Positions 34,138-42,891 of a stretch of DNA of 64,000 nt are shown here, one piece after another. The stretch is from positions 496,001 through 560,000 of the forward strand of contig NZ_FZNP01000002.1 in assembly GCF_900188105.1 (NCBI RefSeq), written 5' to 3'. The translations under genes were made by a program, and so were the position numbers. Position 1 is the stretch's first letter. Every line of letters begins with the position of its first letter. Below the pieces are notes generated by a model. It saw nothing but the letters and a program-made list of their open reading frames with translations, made no database searches and was not told the origin of the DNA. The stretch is from Actinomadura mexicana. Its GTDB lineage: Bacteria > Actinomycetota > Actinomycetes > Streptosporangiales > Streptosporangiaceae.

Positions 34138-35085
34138 TCAGGTGTGCAGGACGGTCCTGAGGACCGTGATGGCCTGGGCGGTGGCGGCTCGTGTGGCGTG
34201 GGTGTCGCGGACGGGGTTGAGCATCATGAAGTCGTGGAGTGCGCCGTTGTAGCGGACGCTGGTGGTGGGGACCCCGGCTTCGGTGAGGCGGCGGGCGTAG
34301 CCCTCGCCCTCGTCGCGCAGGACGTCGTTCTCGTCCACGATGACCAGGGCGGGCGGCAGGCCGGCGAGGTCGTCCAGGGTGGCGCGCAGGGGTGAGGCGG
34401 TGATCTCGGCGCGTTCCTCGGGGTTTGGGGTGTAGGCGTCCCAGAACCAGGCCATGGCCTTGGCGGTCAGGTGCGGGCCGTCTGCGAACTCGCGGTAGCT
34501 GGCGGTGTTCTGCGCGGCGTCGGTGACCGGGTAGTAGAGCGACTGGTGCACGAAGGACACGTCACCGCGTCGTTTGGCGAGGATGGCCAGGACGGCGGCC
34601 ATGTTGCCGCCGACCGAGTCCCCCGCGACCGCCAGGCGAGAGGCGTCGAGGCCTTCGGCCGCGCCGTTGGCGGTGATCCACTGCGCGGCGGCGTACGCCT
34701 GTTCGATCGCGACCGGGTAGCGGGCCTCGGGCGAGCGGTCGTACTCCACGAACACCACCGCGACCCGGGCACCGACCGACAGTTCCCGGACGAGACGGTC
34801 GTGGGTGCCGGCGTTGCCCAGGATCCACCCGCCACCGTGAACGTAGAGGACGGCCGGCAACGCGCCTGGTACGCCGGGAGGCTTGACCAGGCGGACCCGC
34901 ACATCCCCCGCCGCAGCCGGGACCGTGATCCACTTCTCCTCCACCTCGGGCATCTCCACCGGGGCGGCCTGGACATCGTCCAGCAGCGTGCGCGCGCCCT
35001 CCACACCCCGCTCGGACAGCAGCGGTGGCTTGGCGGCCGCGTCGGCGAACTCCTGCGCCGCCGGCTCCAGAATGTGCCTGCTCAT
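34138..35085 (-). CDS. alpha/beta hydrolase, HSL-like esterase
   Basis: The 315-residue protein has the hormone-sensitive-lipase signature VLYVHGGGWILGNAG, forming the oxyanion hole, and the nucleophile elbow AVAGDSVGGNMAAV (Ser near residue 164). PPALVIVDENDVLRDEG supplies the acid Asp and ALHDFMML the His. It probably hydrolyses short acyl esters. The start ATG at 35085 follows GGGAGGAG. It is the first gene of a leftward pair with the NmrA-like gene and is divergent from the LuxR gene at 35287. Confidence 0.9.
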   Translation of the reverse strand: MSRHILEPAAQEFADAAAKPPLLSERGVEGARTLLDDVQAAPVEMPEVEEKWITVPAAAGDVRVRLVKPPGVPGALPAVLYVHGGGWILGNAGTHDRLVRELSVGARVAVVFVEYDRSPEARYPVAIEQAYAAAQWITANGAAEGLDASRLAVAGDSVGGNMAAVLAILAKRRGDVSFVHQSLYYPVTDAAQNTASYREFADGPHLTAKAMAWFWDAYTPNPEERAEITASPLRATLDDLAGLPPALVIVDENDVLRDEGEGYARRLTEAGVPTTSVRYNGALHDFMMLNPVRDTHATRAATAQAITVLRTVLHT

Positions 35086-35286
35086 GGGCGTCTCCTCCCT
35101 TCGACTTCATCTCCACTGTCGCCGGACGGGTCCCGGAGAGGACCAGGGTGTGGCCCTGGCCTGGTCACTGGGGTTCCCCGGGGACGGCAAAGCGACCACC
35201 CCCGGAACTGCGAGATCTTCGTACTCCCGTAACGCTTCCCGACCAGGTAAGACAGGTAGGAGCGGAACCGATCGAATGGGTACCAG

Positions 35287-38025
35287 GTGCTACGAGGTCG
35301 ACGCGGCGAGTGTGCTGAGTTGGACGCGCTGCTGGACGGCGTGCGCGGCGGTGAGAGCCGGGCGCTGGTGCTGCACGGTGAGCCCGGCGTGGGCAAGACG
35401 GCGCTGCTGCGGTATCTGGTCGAGCGGGCGCCCGATCTGCAAACGGTCCGGATCACGGGTGTCCCGTCCGAGACGGAGTTGGCCTTCGCGGGGCTGCACC
35501 GGCTCTGCGCGCCGCGGGCGGACAGGCTCGACGCGCTTCCCGCTCCCCAGCGTGAGGCGCTGCACACAGCGCTCGGGCTGAGCTCGGGACCCGCCCCAGA
35601 TCGGTTCCTCGTCGGCTTGGCCGTCCTCGGCCTGCTCTCCGAGGCCGCCCGCGAACGTCCGCTGATCTGCCTGGTGGACGACGTGCAGTGGCTCGACCGG
35701 CCCTCGGTGCAGGCGCTGGCGTTCGCGGCCCGGAGGCTGCGCGCGGAGTCGGTCGCGCTGGTCTTCGCGGTCCGCGAACCCGAGGAAACGACGGATCTCG
35801 TCGGACTGCCAGAAATAGCCGTCATGGGCCTTCCCGACGAGGACGCCCGGGAACTGCTCCGCGCGTCACTGCCCGGCCGGCTGGACGAGCGGGTCCTCGA
35901 CCGGTTCGTGGCCGAGACGCGGGGCAATCCGCTGGCCCTGCAGGAGATGCCCAAAGAGGTGGCCCTGGAGCAGCTCGCGGGCGGCTTCGGGATACCGGAC
36001 GTCGAGGCGCTCGCGGGGAGGCTCCGGGAGATCTACCAGCGGCGGCTGGCGGGGCTGCCGGAGAGGACGCGGCGGTTGCTGCTGGTCGCGGCGGCGGAGC
36101 CGGGCGGGCAGCCGGTCCTGCTGTGGCGGGCGGCCGACCGGCTGGGAATCGGGATCGAGGCGGCGTCGCCGGCCGTCGCGGCGGGGCTCGTCGAGATCGA
36201 CGATCGGGTGCGGTTCCACCATCCGCTGGTGCGTTCCGCCGTCTACTGGGCGGCGTCGCCGGAGGACCGGCGCGCCACGCATCGCGTTCTGGCCGAGGTC
36301 ATCGACCCGGAGGACGAGCCCGAGCGCCGTGTCTGGCACGCGGCGCAGGGTGCGCAGGCGCCGGACGAGGAGATCGCGGCGGAGCTGGAGCGTTCGGCCG
36401 GGCGCGCGCGGAAGCGGGGCGGGCTGGCCGCCGCGGCGGCGTTCCTCGCGCGGGCGGTGGAACTGACCCCTGACCACGTCCGGCGCCAGCAGCGCGCCTT
36501 GGCCGCCGCGCGGACGACCCACCAGGCCGGGGCTCCGGACACGGCGCTCAGGATGCTGTCGGTCGCGGAGGCCGTTCCGCTCGATCAGGCGCGGCGCGGT
36601 CAGGTCCGGTTGCTGCGGGCCCAGATCGCCTTCACGGTGGGCCGGGGCCGCGACGCTCCGCGCCTGCTGCTCGACGCCGCCCGGCGGCTGGCCCCGCTGG
36701 ACGCGCCGCTGGCGCGCGAGACGTATCTGGAGGCGATCAACGCGGCGCTGTTCGCCGGGCCGCTGGCGGAGGGCGCCGGGGAGGTGGAGGCGGCCGAGGC
36801 CGCGCGGTCGGCGCCGCCGCCCGAGGGTGAGCCGCGGCCGGCCGATGTCCTTCTGGACGGCATGGCTCTGCGGATCACCGAGGGCCTCGCCGCGAGCGTG
36901 CCGGCCCTGGAGGAGGCGATGCGCGTCTTCCGCGGCCCCGACCTGCCGGACGAGGACGGGCTGCGCTGGCTCTGGCCGGCCGGTGTGATGGCGGCGGCGC
37001 TGTGGGATCACGGGACGTGGGACGTGCTGTCCGCCCGGCATGTCCGGCTCGCCCGTGAGTCCGGGCAGGCCATGGCGCTGCCGCTCGCCCTGACCCAGCG
37101 GGTCGCAGTGGAGGTGTTCGCGGGCGAGCTGGCGGACGCCGAGGCCCTGGTCGAGGAGATCACGACGGTTTCGGAGGCGATCGGGAGCCCGCCGCCGCTC
37201 TACGGTGCGCTGCTGGTCACGGCGTGGCGGGGCCGCGAGGCCGAGGGCGCGGCGCTGCGGCGGACCGTCGCCGCGGAGGCGGCGAGCCGGGGTGAGGGCA
37301 ACGGGCCGGCGGTCGGCGCGTGGGCGGCGGCCCTGCTGGCCAACAGCCTCGGCCGGTACGAGGAGGCGCTGGCCGCCGTCCCCGACGCCGGGGAGGATCG
37401 TCCGGCGGGCGTGGGTGCCGCGCCGTGGGCGCTGGTCGAGTACGTCGAGGCGGCCGTCCGGAGCGGTGCGCCCGGACGGGCCGCCGCGGCTCTCCGGCGG
37501 CTCACCGAGGTGACGGTCCCGGCCGGGACGGGCTGGGCGCTGGGCGTCCACGCGCGCTCGCAGGCCCTCATGAGCACCGGCACGGCGGCGGAGGGCCACT
37601 ACCGGGAGGCGATCGATCTCCTCGGGCGGACGGGCGTCCGCGGCGAGCTGGCCCGCGCGCATCTCCTGTACGGCGAGTGGCTGCGCCGCGAGCGGCACCA
37701 GAGGGCCGCCCGCGAGCAGCTCAGAACCGCCCATGCGTCGTTCACCGAGATGGGGATGGACGCCTTCGCGCGGCGGGCGGCCCGGGAGCTGCTGGCCACG
37801 GGTGAGAACGTCCGCAAACGCGCCGGGGAGGCCGCGAGCGAGCTCACGCCGCAGGAGGCGCAGATCGTCCGGCTCGTCCGGGAGGGCCTGACCAATCCGG
37901 AGATCGGGGCCCGGCTGTTCATCAGCCCGCGCACGGTCGAGTGGCATCTGCGCAAGACGTTCGGCAAGCTCGGCATCACCTCGCGGAAGCAGCTCCAGCG
38001 CAGCGGCGCCGCCGGCGAGCGCTGA
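35287..38025 (+). CDS. LuxR-family ATP-binding (LAL) transcriptional regulator
   Basis: This 912-residue LAL protein has an N-terminal P-loop ATPase, with VLHGEPGVGKTALL (~residues 29-42) and Walker B LICLVDDVQWLD. A long helical/TPR-like middle follows, and a C-terminal LuxR helix-turn-helix (LTPQEAQIVRLVREGLTNPE and ISPRTVEWHLRKTFGKL, ~855-900). Such regulators respond to nucleotides or small ligands and control pathway genes. GTG 35287 starts a typical LRGRRGECAELDALL. It is divergent from the esterase gene, which could be its target. Confidence 0.93.
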   Translation: MLRGRRGECAELDALLDGVRGGESRALVLHGEPGVGKTALLRYLVERAPDLQTVRITGVPSETELAFAGLHRLCAPRADRLDALPAPQREALHTALGLSSGPAPDRFLVGLAVLGLLSEAARERPLICLVDDVQWLDRPSVQALAFAARRLRAESVALVFAVREPEETTDLVGLPEIAVMGLPDEDARELLRASLPGRLDERVLDRFVAETRGNPLALQEMPKEVALEQLAGGFGIPDVEALAGRLREIYQRRLAGLPERTRRLLLVAAAEPGGQPVLLWRAADRLGIGIEAASPAVAAGLVEIDDRVRFHHPLVRSAVYWAASPEDRRATHRVLAEVIDPEDEPERRVWHAAQGAQAPDEEIAAELERSAGRARKRGGLAAAAAFLARAVELTPDHVRRQQRALAAARTTHQAGAPDTALRMLSVAEAVPLDQARRGQVRLLRAQIAFTVGRGRDAPRLLLDAARRLAPLDAPLARETYLEAINAALFAGPLAEGAGEVEAAEAARSAPPPEGEPRPADVLLDGMALRITEGLAASVPALEEAMRVFRGPDLPDEDGLRWLWPAGVMAAALWDHGTWDVLSARHVRLARESGQAMALPLALTQRVAVEVFAGELADAEALVEEITTVSEAIGSPPPLYGALLVTAWRGREAEGAALRRTVAAEAASRGEGNGPAVGAWAAALLANSLGRYEEALAAVPDAGEDRPAGVGAAPWALVEYVEAAVRSGAPGRAAAALRRLTEVTVPAGTGWALGVHARSQALMSTGTAAEGHYREAIDLLGRTGVRGELARAHLLYGEWLRRERHQRAAREQLRTAHASFTEMGMDAFARRAARELLATGENVRKRAGEAASELTPQEAQIVRLVREGLTNPEIGARLFISPRTVEWHLRKTFGKLGITSRKQLQRSGAAGER

Positions 38026-38118
38026 GCGCGCGGACGAAGGCCGGTGGTTTCGCCGATGCCCGCCGGGATGGCGGGGGTCAGACTCCGGGGCGTTGGCTGT
38101 CCCACCCCTGGAGGTTCC

Positions 38119-38790
38119 ATGCGAAAGGTCCTCGGTTCCCTCGTCGCGTTGCTCGCGGCGCTGGCGGCGTTCGGAGTCGGCCTCGCGCCGGCGCAGGCGG
38201 CGGGGCCGCGACCCGTGGTGTTCGTGCACGGGTACACCGGCAACGCGTCCAACTGGGTCACCGCCATGTCGGTGTTCCGCGCCGCGGGCTACGGCAGCGA
38301 CCAGCTGTACGCCTACGAGTACGACTCCTACGGCGACAACAAGCAGAACGCGGCGGGTCTCGCGTCGTACGTGAACCAGGTGAAGTCGCGGACCGGCGCC
38401 TCCAAGGTCGACATCGTCAACCACTCCATGGGCGGCCTGGTCAGCCAGTACTACCTGAAGGTGCTGAACGGGAACCCGAACGTCGCGCACCTGGCGTCGA
38501 TCGCGGGGGCCAACCACGGGACGACGTACGCCAGCGCGTGCACCATCTACGAGACGTGCCGGCAGATGCTGCCCGGGTCGACGTTCATCCAGCAGATCAC
38601 CGCGGGGGACGAGACGCCCGGCAGCACGCAGTACGCCACCTGGTACTCGGCGTGCGACGGCATCATCATCCCCTACACCAGCACGCGGCTGGACGGCGCT
38701 AACAACCACAACGTCGCCTGCCAGACCCACATCGGCTACCTCACCGACACGGTGGTCCTCGGCGCCATCGCCCAGTTCACGAAGAGCTGA
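38119..38790 (+). CDS. secreted triacylglycerol lipase (class 2 family)
   Basis: The 223-residue product starts MRKVLGSLVALLAALAAFGV, a signal peptide with likely cleavage after AQA. PVVFVHGYTGNASNW gives the oxyanion-hole region, and VDIVNHSMGGLVSQ the nucleophile, Ser103, in an NHSMGG elbow. The set of cysteines (CTIYETC, SACDG, VACQ) suits an exported, disulfide-stabilised enzyme. ATG 38119 is preceded by GGAGG, so an upstream in-frame start at 38044 is rejected. A strong terminator follows the gene. Confidence 0.88.
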   Translation: MRKVLGSLVALLAALAAFGVGLAPAQAAGPRPVVFVHGYTGNASNWVTAMSVFRAAGYGSDQLYAYEYDSYGDNKQNAAGLASYVNQVKSRTGASKVDIVNHSMGGLVSQYYLKVLNGNPNVAHLASIAGANHGTTYASACTIYETCRQMLPGSTFIQQITAGDETPGSTQYATWYSACDGIIIPYTSTRLDGANNHNVACQTHIGYLTDTVVLGAIAQFTKS

Positions 38791-38806
38791 GTCCGGCACT
38801 GGGCAC

Positions 38807-38836
38807 AACGGGCGGGAGGGCGACCTCCCGCCCGTT
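38807..38836 (+). terminator. hairpin terminator after the lipase gene
   Basis: AACGGGCGGGAGG (38807-38819) pairs perfectly with CCTCCCGCCCGTT (38824-38836) over a 4-base loop, 17 bp past the lipase stop. Confidence 0.8.
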
Positions 38837-38902
38837 CCGTTTGGCGTCGCGGGGGCCGGCGCAAGATCCGGGTGGAGGGCCGAGCCGAGGGGAGGCCCAC
38901 CT

Positions 38903-39688
38903 ATGGAGAAGCGTGCGGGGAAGCCCGTGGCGGCCGGTCTGGTCTGCCTGGGTCTGGTCGCCTGCCATGCTTCGCCCGCCATGGGGAGCGAGCCGCCGCC
39001 GGCCGCGAAGGGCAGCGGATCGGCCGCGCCGGGACGGCTCAGCGGGAAGGTGATCGTGATCGATCCCGGCCACAACGGCGGGAACGCGGCCCATCCGGAA
39101 GCGATCAGCAGACCGGTGTGGGTCGGCAACGGGCACAAGGCCTGCAACACGACCGGTACGGCCACGGCGGACGGCTACGCCGAGCACGCCTTCGCCTGGG
39201 ACGTCTCGAACCGGCTGGCGAAGGCGCTGCGGGCCAGGGGCGCCAGGGTGACGTTGACGCGCGGCGGCGACACGGGGGTGGGGCCGTGCGTCACGGAGCG
39301 GGCGGCGATCGGGAATCGCGCGCACGCCGACGCGACGCTGTCGATCCACGGCGACGGGGCGGCGGCGTCCAGGCACGGATTCCACGTCATCCTGCCGCTG
39401 CCCGTAGGGAGGAACAGAGAGATCGTCGCCCCGTCCGCCCGTCTGGGGACGGCGATCCGCGACGCATACCGGTCGGGGACGAGCCTGCCCTACGCCGACT
39501 ACCTCGGGAAGGACGGCCTCGACCGGCGGGATGATCTCGGCGGGCTGAACATGTCCACCGTGCCGGCCGTGCTCATCGAATGCGGGAACATGAAGAACGC
39601 GGGGGACGCGGGCAAGATGTCCAGTCCCGCGTTCAGGCAGCTCATGGCCGAGTCCCTGGCGCAGGGCTTCGAGAACTACCTCCGCTGA
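38903..39688 (+). CDS. N-acetylmuramoyl-L-alanine amidase (Amidase_3)
   Basis: The 261-residue protein has an N-terminal export signal with a lipobox-like LGLVACHA near residue 20, so it may be membrane-anchored. An Amidase_3 domain follows: VIVIDPGHNGGN with the first zinc His, AEHAFAWDV with the zinc-binding Glu, LSIHGDGAA with another His, and VLIECGNMKNAGD with the catalytic Glu. It resembles mycobacterial Rv3717, which cleaves peptide stems from peptidoglycan. A disulfide between Cys residues (KACNTT and GPCVTE) is plausible. It is likely to act in cell-wall turnover. Confidence 0.9.
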   Translation: MEKRAGKPVAAGLVCLGLVACHASPAMGSEPPPAAKGSGSAAPGRLSGKVIVIDPGHNGGNAAHPEAISRPVWVGNGHKACNTTGTATADGYAEHAFAWDVSNRLAKALRARGARVTLTRGGDTGVGPCVTERAAIGNRAHADATLSIHGDGAAASRHGFHVILPLPVGRNREIVAPSARLGTAIRDAYRSGTSLPYADYLGKDGLDRRDDLGGLNMSTVPAVLIECGNMKNAGDAGKMSSPAFRQLMAESLAQGFENYLR

Positions 39689-39770
39689 GTTTGCCCGCTG
39701 CTGGGATTGTCCGGGACGCCTCCGGCTAGGTCAGTCACGACGAGGCACACCGGACGAACGGACGATCGCC

Positions 39771-39899
39771 ATGCACCGTACGCGCGGACGAATTGGGTCG
39801 CCGCCCAACTGGGAACTCCTGGTGGGGCTGGTCGCCACCGGCTTCATCATCTACGTGTGGGTGTGGGCGGCGACGCAGGGCGGCCCGCCCTTCTGGTAG
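39771..39899 (+). CDS. 42-aa single-span membrane peptide
   Basis: A short frame from ATG 39771 encodes a basic N-terminus (MHRTRGR) and a hydrophobic span LLVGLVATGFIIYVWVWAA, ending GGPPFW. The composition is clearly that of a membrane peptide and not of random high-GC sequence. There is no strong ribosome site. It lies between the amidase gene and the convergent hydrolase gene. Function is unknown. Confidence 0.4.
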   Translation: MHRTRGRIGSPPNWELLVGLVATGFIIYVWVWAATQGGPPFW

Positions 39900-39919
39900 G
39901 GCCGCCCGCCCGTCCTGCC

Positions 39920-40783
39920 CTAGCGGTCGAAGAGCGCCCTGAGGGATTTCGCCACCTCCGCAGGAGCCTCCTCGGCCATGAAGTGGCCGCACGTGACGGT
40001 CTCATGCCGGAGGTCGGCCGCCCAGGCGCCCCACAGCGCGACGGCGTCGTAGCCCAGGGCGGCGCCCCAGTCCTGCTGCAGGACGGTGACGGGCATCCGC
40101 AGGCGGTTGCCCGCGGCGCGGTCGGCCCTGTCGTGGTCGACGTCGACGCCGGCGGACGCGCGGTAGTCCGCGACGATCGAGGGGACGGCGGCGCGGCAGG
40201 CGTCCAGGTAGGCGGCGCGGACGTCGGGCGGGATCGCGGACGGGTCGTTCGTCCACACGTCGAGGAAGTGGCCGAAGAAGGCGTCCGAGGCCCCGGCGAT
40301 CAGCTGCTCGGGGAGGCCGGGCGGCTGCGCCATCAGGTACAGGTGGAAGCCGACGGCGGCCGACGCGCCGTGCAGGACGTCCCACATGTCCAGGGTCGGC
40401 AGGACGTCCAGGCAGGCCAGGTGGGTGATCGTGCCGGGGTGGTCGAGGCCGGCGCGGAACGCGACGAGCGCGCCGCGGTCGTGGCCGGCGAGGGCGAAGC
40501 GGTCGTGGCCGAGGGCGCGGGCGAGGGCGACGGTGTCGGCGGCCATGGTCCGCTTGGAGTAGCCGTCGGACGGTTTGTCGCTCTCGCCGTATCCGCGCAG
40601 GTCGGGGACGATGACCGTGTGGTCGGCGGCGAGGTCGCGGGCGACGTGCCGCCACATCAGGTGGGTCTGCGGGAAGCCGTGCAGCAGGACGATCGGGGAG
40701 CCCGATCCGCCGACCGCCGCGTTGAGTGACACGCCCTCGGCGACGGGGACGCGCTGGTAGCCGAAATCGCTGATCGTTGGCAT
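39920..40783 (-). CDS. alpha/beta hydrolase, haloacetate-dehalogenase/epoxide-hydrolase-like
   Basis: This 287-residue enzyme has PIVLLHGFPQTHLMW, VIVPDLRGYGESDKP and the nucleophile elbow ALAGHDRGALVA, where Asp replaces Ser (residue ~110). The closing His is in VTCGHFMAEEAP. An Asp nucleophile and this spacing match fluoroacetate dehalogenases and epoxide hydrolases; the true substrate is unknown. ATG 40783 begins MPTISDFGYQRVPV. It is divergent from the SARP gene with 33 bp between starts, so one regulator could control both. Confidence 0.88.
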   Translation of the reverse strand: MPTISDFGYQRVPVAEGVSLNAAVGGSGSPIVLLHGFPQTHLMWRHVARDLAADHTVIVPDLRGYGESDKPSDGYSKRTMAADTVALARALGHDRFALAGHDRGALVAFRAGLDHPGTITHLACLDVLPTLDMWDVLHGASAAVGFHLYLMAQPPGLPEQLIAGASDAFFGHFLDVWTNDPSAIPPDVRAAYLDACRAAVPSIVADYRASAGVDVDHDRADRAAGNRLRMPVTVLQQDWGAALGYDAVALWGAWAADLRHETVTCGHFMAEEAPAEVAKSLRALFDR

Positions 40784-40816
40784 GCGTCCAGGCTGCCGGG
40801 CGCGAATGAGCATCCG

Positions 40817-42790
40817 ATGAGCGCGCTATACCGTGGTGGCGTGGAGGTCCTGTTCGGGGTGCTCGGGCCGGTGACCGCATGGGACGGGTCCGGGAACGCG
40901 ATCGCGCTGAAGGGGCCGCGTCACCGCGCCGTCCTGGCCCGCCTGATCGTGGCGCGCGGACGCGTGGTGCCGGTCTCCCGGATCGTGGACGATCTGTGGG
41001 TCGATCCGCCGTCGGACGCGGTCGGAGCCGTCCGCACCTTCGTGGCGGCCCTGCGGCGCGTCCTCGAACCGGACCGTCCGCCGAGGACGCCGCCCCGGCT
41101 GCTGGTCACCGAGGGTCCGGGGTACGCGCTGCGCGCCGGGCCCGAGGCCGTGGACGCCTGGCGCTTCGAGCGGGTCGTAGCCTCGGACCGTCCGCCCGCC
41201 GAGTCGGCGGGCGCACTGGACGAGGCGCTGAGCTGGTGGCGCGGCCCCGCCTACGCCGAGTTCGCCGACGAGCCGTGGGCGCGGGCGGAGCACTCCCGGC
41301 TGGCCGAACTGCGGCTGCGCGCCGTCGAGCGGAAGGCCGAGGCGCGGCTGTCGCAGGGTCGGGCCGCCGAGGCGATCCCGGACCTGGACGCGCATGTCGC
41401 CGACCATCCCTGGCGCGAGGACGCGTGGCGTTTGCTGGCGCTCGCCCTGTACCGCACCGGCCGCCAAGGGGACGCGCTGGCCGTCCTCCATAGGGCGCGC
41501 GGCCTTCTGGTCGAGGAACTGGGGTTGGACCCCGGTCCGGCCTTGCGCCGCCTGGAGGCGGACATCCTCCGCCAGGCCGACCACCTGGAACCCTCACGGG
41601 ATGCGGCGTCGCGCGTGTGGGCGCAGGCGGCCGAGGCGTACGACCGGACGGTGGCGTCCGGCGCGCGCGCTCGGCTGGAGTCGACGGTCGGCCTCCTGCG
41701 GAGCCTCGCGGTGACCGGCGCCGGGGGGCTGGTGGCGGCCCGCGAGCAGCGCCTGGCGGCGATCACGGCGGCGGAGGAGCTGGGCGACGCGGAGCTGACC
41801 GCCCGGGTGATCGGCGCGTTCGACGTCCCGGCGATCTGGACCCGGTCGGACGACCCGCGCCAGGCGGCCGGGGTGGTGGCGGCGGCGGAGCGCGCCCTCG
41901 ACAGGCTGCCGCAGGGGCACGAGGCCGCGCGGGCCCGGCTGCTGGCAACGATCGCGCTGGAGTCGCGCGGCGCCCGCCACGACCGCGGGCGCGAGGCGGC
42001 GCGGGCGGCGGTCCGGACGGCCCGCGAGCGTGATGATCCCGCCCTCCTGGCGTTCGCGCTGAACGGCGCGTTCATGCAGGCGTTCGACCGGGCGGGGCTG
42101 GCGCCGCGACGGGACGAGATCGGCGCCGAGCTGGTGGACCTGTCGGCGCGGGGCGACCTGTCGAGCTACGAGGTGCTCGGGCACCTCATCCGGGTCCAGG
42201 CCCGCGGCGCGCTCGGCGACTTCGGCGGCGCCGACCGGCACGCGGCCGCCGCCGACCACCTGGCCGAGCGGCACGAACGTCCGCTGGTCGGCGTGTTCAC
42301 GACCTGGTACCGGGCGCTGCGGCTCGCCGCGTCCGGCGGGGCCTCGTTCGAGGAGGCGGAGGGGGCCTACCGGGGTGCGGCCGCTCGCCTGAAGGGGTGC
42401 GGTATGCCCGGTCTGGAGGATGGCTTGCCGCCGCTCGCCCTCCTCTGCCTGCGCGTCCAGCACCGGCTGCCCGCTCAGACCGAGCCCGCCGACTGGGGGC
42501 CGTACCTGCCCTGGGCCCGCCCCTTGGTCCTGCTGGCGCGCGGACGTCCCGTCGAGGCCGCCGCAGTGCTGCGGGAGGTCCCCGACCCGCCGCGCGATCT
42601 GCTGCTCGAAGCCTTGTGGTGCCTCACCGCCCAGGCCGCCATCGCCGTGGGCGACCGGGCGGCGATGCGACGGGCACGCGACGAACTCATGCCGGCCGCG
42701 AGCGAGCTCGCCGGCGCGCAGAGCGGGCTGCTCACCCTGGGCCCGGTCTCCCGCCACCTGGACGACCTCGCCACCGCCCTCGCCGAATGA
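40817..42790 (+). CDS. SARP/AfsR-family transcriptional regulator
   Basis: The 657-residue protein starts with an OmpR-type winged helix (FGVLGPVTAWDG, LKGPRHRAVLARLIV and VDDLWVDPPSDA), followed by a bacterial transcriptional activation domain (DAWRFERVV to about residue 245, ending EELGLDPGPALRRLEADIL). The remaining ~400 residues are helical and lack the NB-ARC P-loop of full AfsR. SARPs activate secondary-metabolite or neighbouring catabolic genes. The start may be GTG 40841 (VEVLFGVLG) instead of ATG 40817. It is divergent from the dehalogenase-like gene. Confidence 0.87.
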   Translation: MSALYRGGVEVLFGVLGPVTAWDGSGNAIALKGPRHRAVLARLIVARGRVVPVSRIVDDLWVDPPSDAVGAVRTFVAALRRVLEPDRPPRTPPRLLVTEGPGYALRAGPEAVDAWRFERVVASDRPPAESAGALDEALSWWRGPAYAEFADEPWARAEHSRLAELRLRAVERKAEARLSQGRAAEAIPDLDAHVADHPWREDAWRLLALALYRTGRQGDALAVLHRARGLLVEELGLDPGPALRRLEADILRQADHLEPSRDAASRVWAQAAEAYDRTVASGARARLESTVGLLRSLAVTGAGGLVAAREQRLAAITAAEELGDAELTARVIGAFDVPAIWTRSDDPRQAAGVVAAAERALDRLPQGHEAARARLLATIALESRGARHDRGREAARAAVRTARERDDPALLAFALNGAFMQAFDRAGLAPRRDEIGAELVDLSARGDLSSYEVLGHLIRVQARGALGDFGGADRHAAAADHLAERHERPLVGVFTTWYRALRLAASGGASFEEAEGAYRGAAARLKGCGMPGLEDGLPPLALLCLRVQHRLPAQTEPADWGPYLPWARPLVLLARGRPVEAAAVLREVPDPPRDLLLEALWCLTAQAAIAVGDRAAMRRARDELMPAASELAGAQSGLLTLGPVSRHLDDLATALAE

Positions 42791-42891
42791 TCCCGGGCGG
42801 ACGGCCGGCCACTCGCCCGCGTGGCAGGCACGAATCGAGGAGTTCTTCGCCGACGCGTGCACGGTCGGCAGGCCAGGGTCGTTTCGGGTGA

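Noticed and set aside
35866..39165. A 1099-aa open frame on the minus strand across the LAL, lipase and amidase genes
   Set aside because: It runs antisense to three genes with clear domains, has no recognisable protein content and arises from the high-GC codon pattern.
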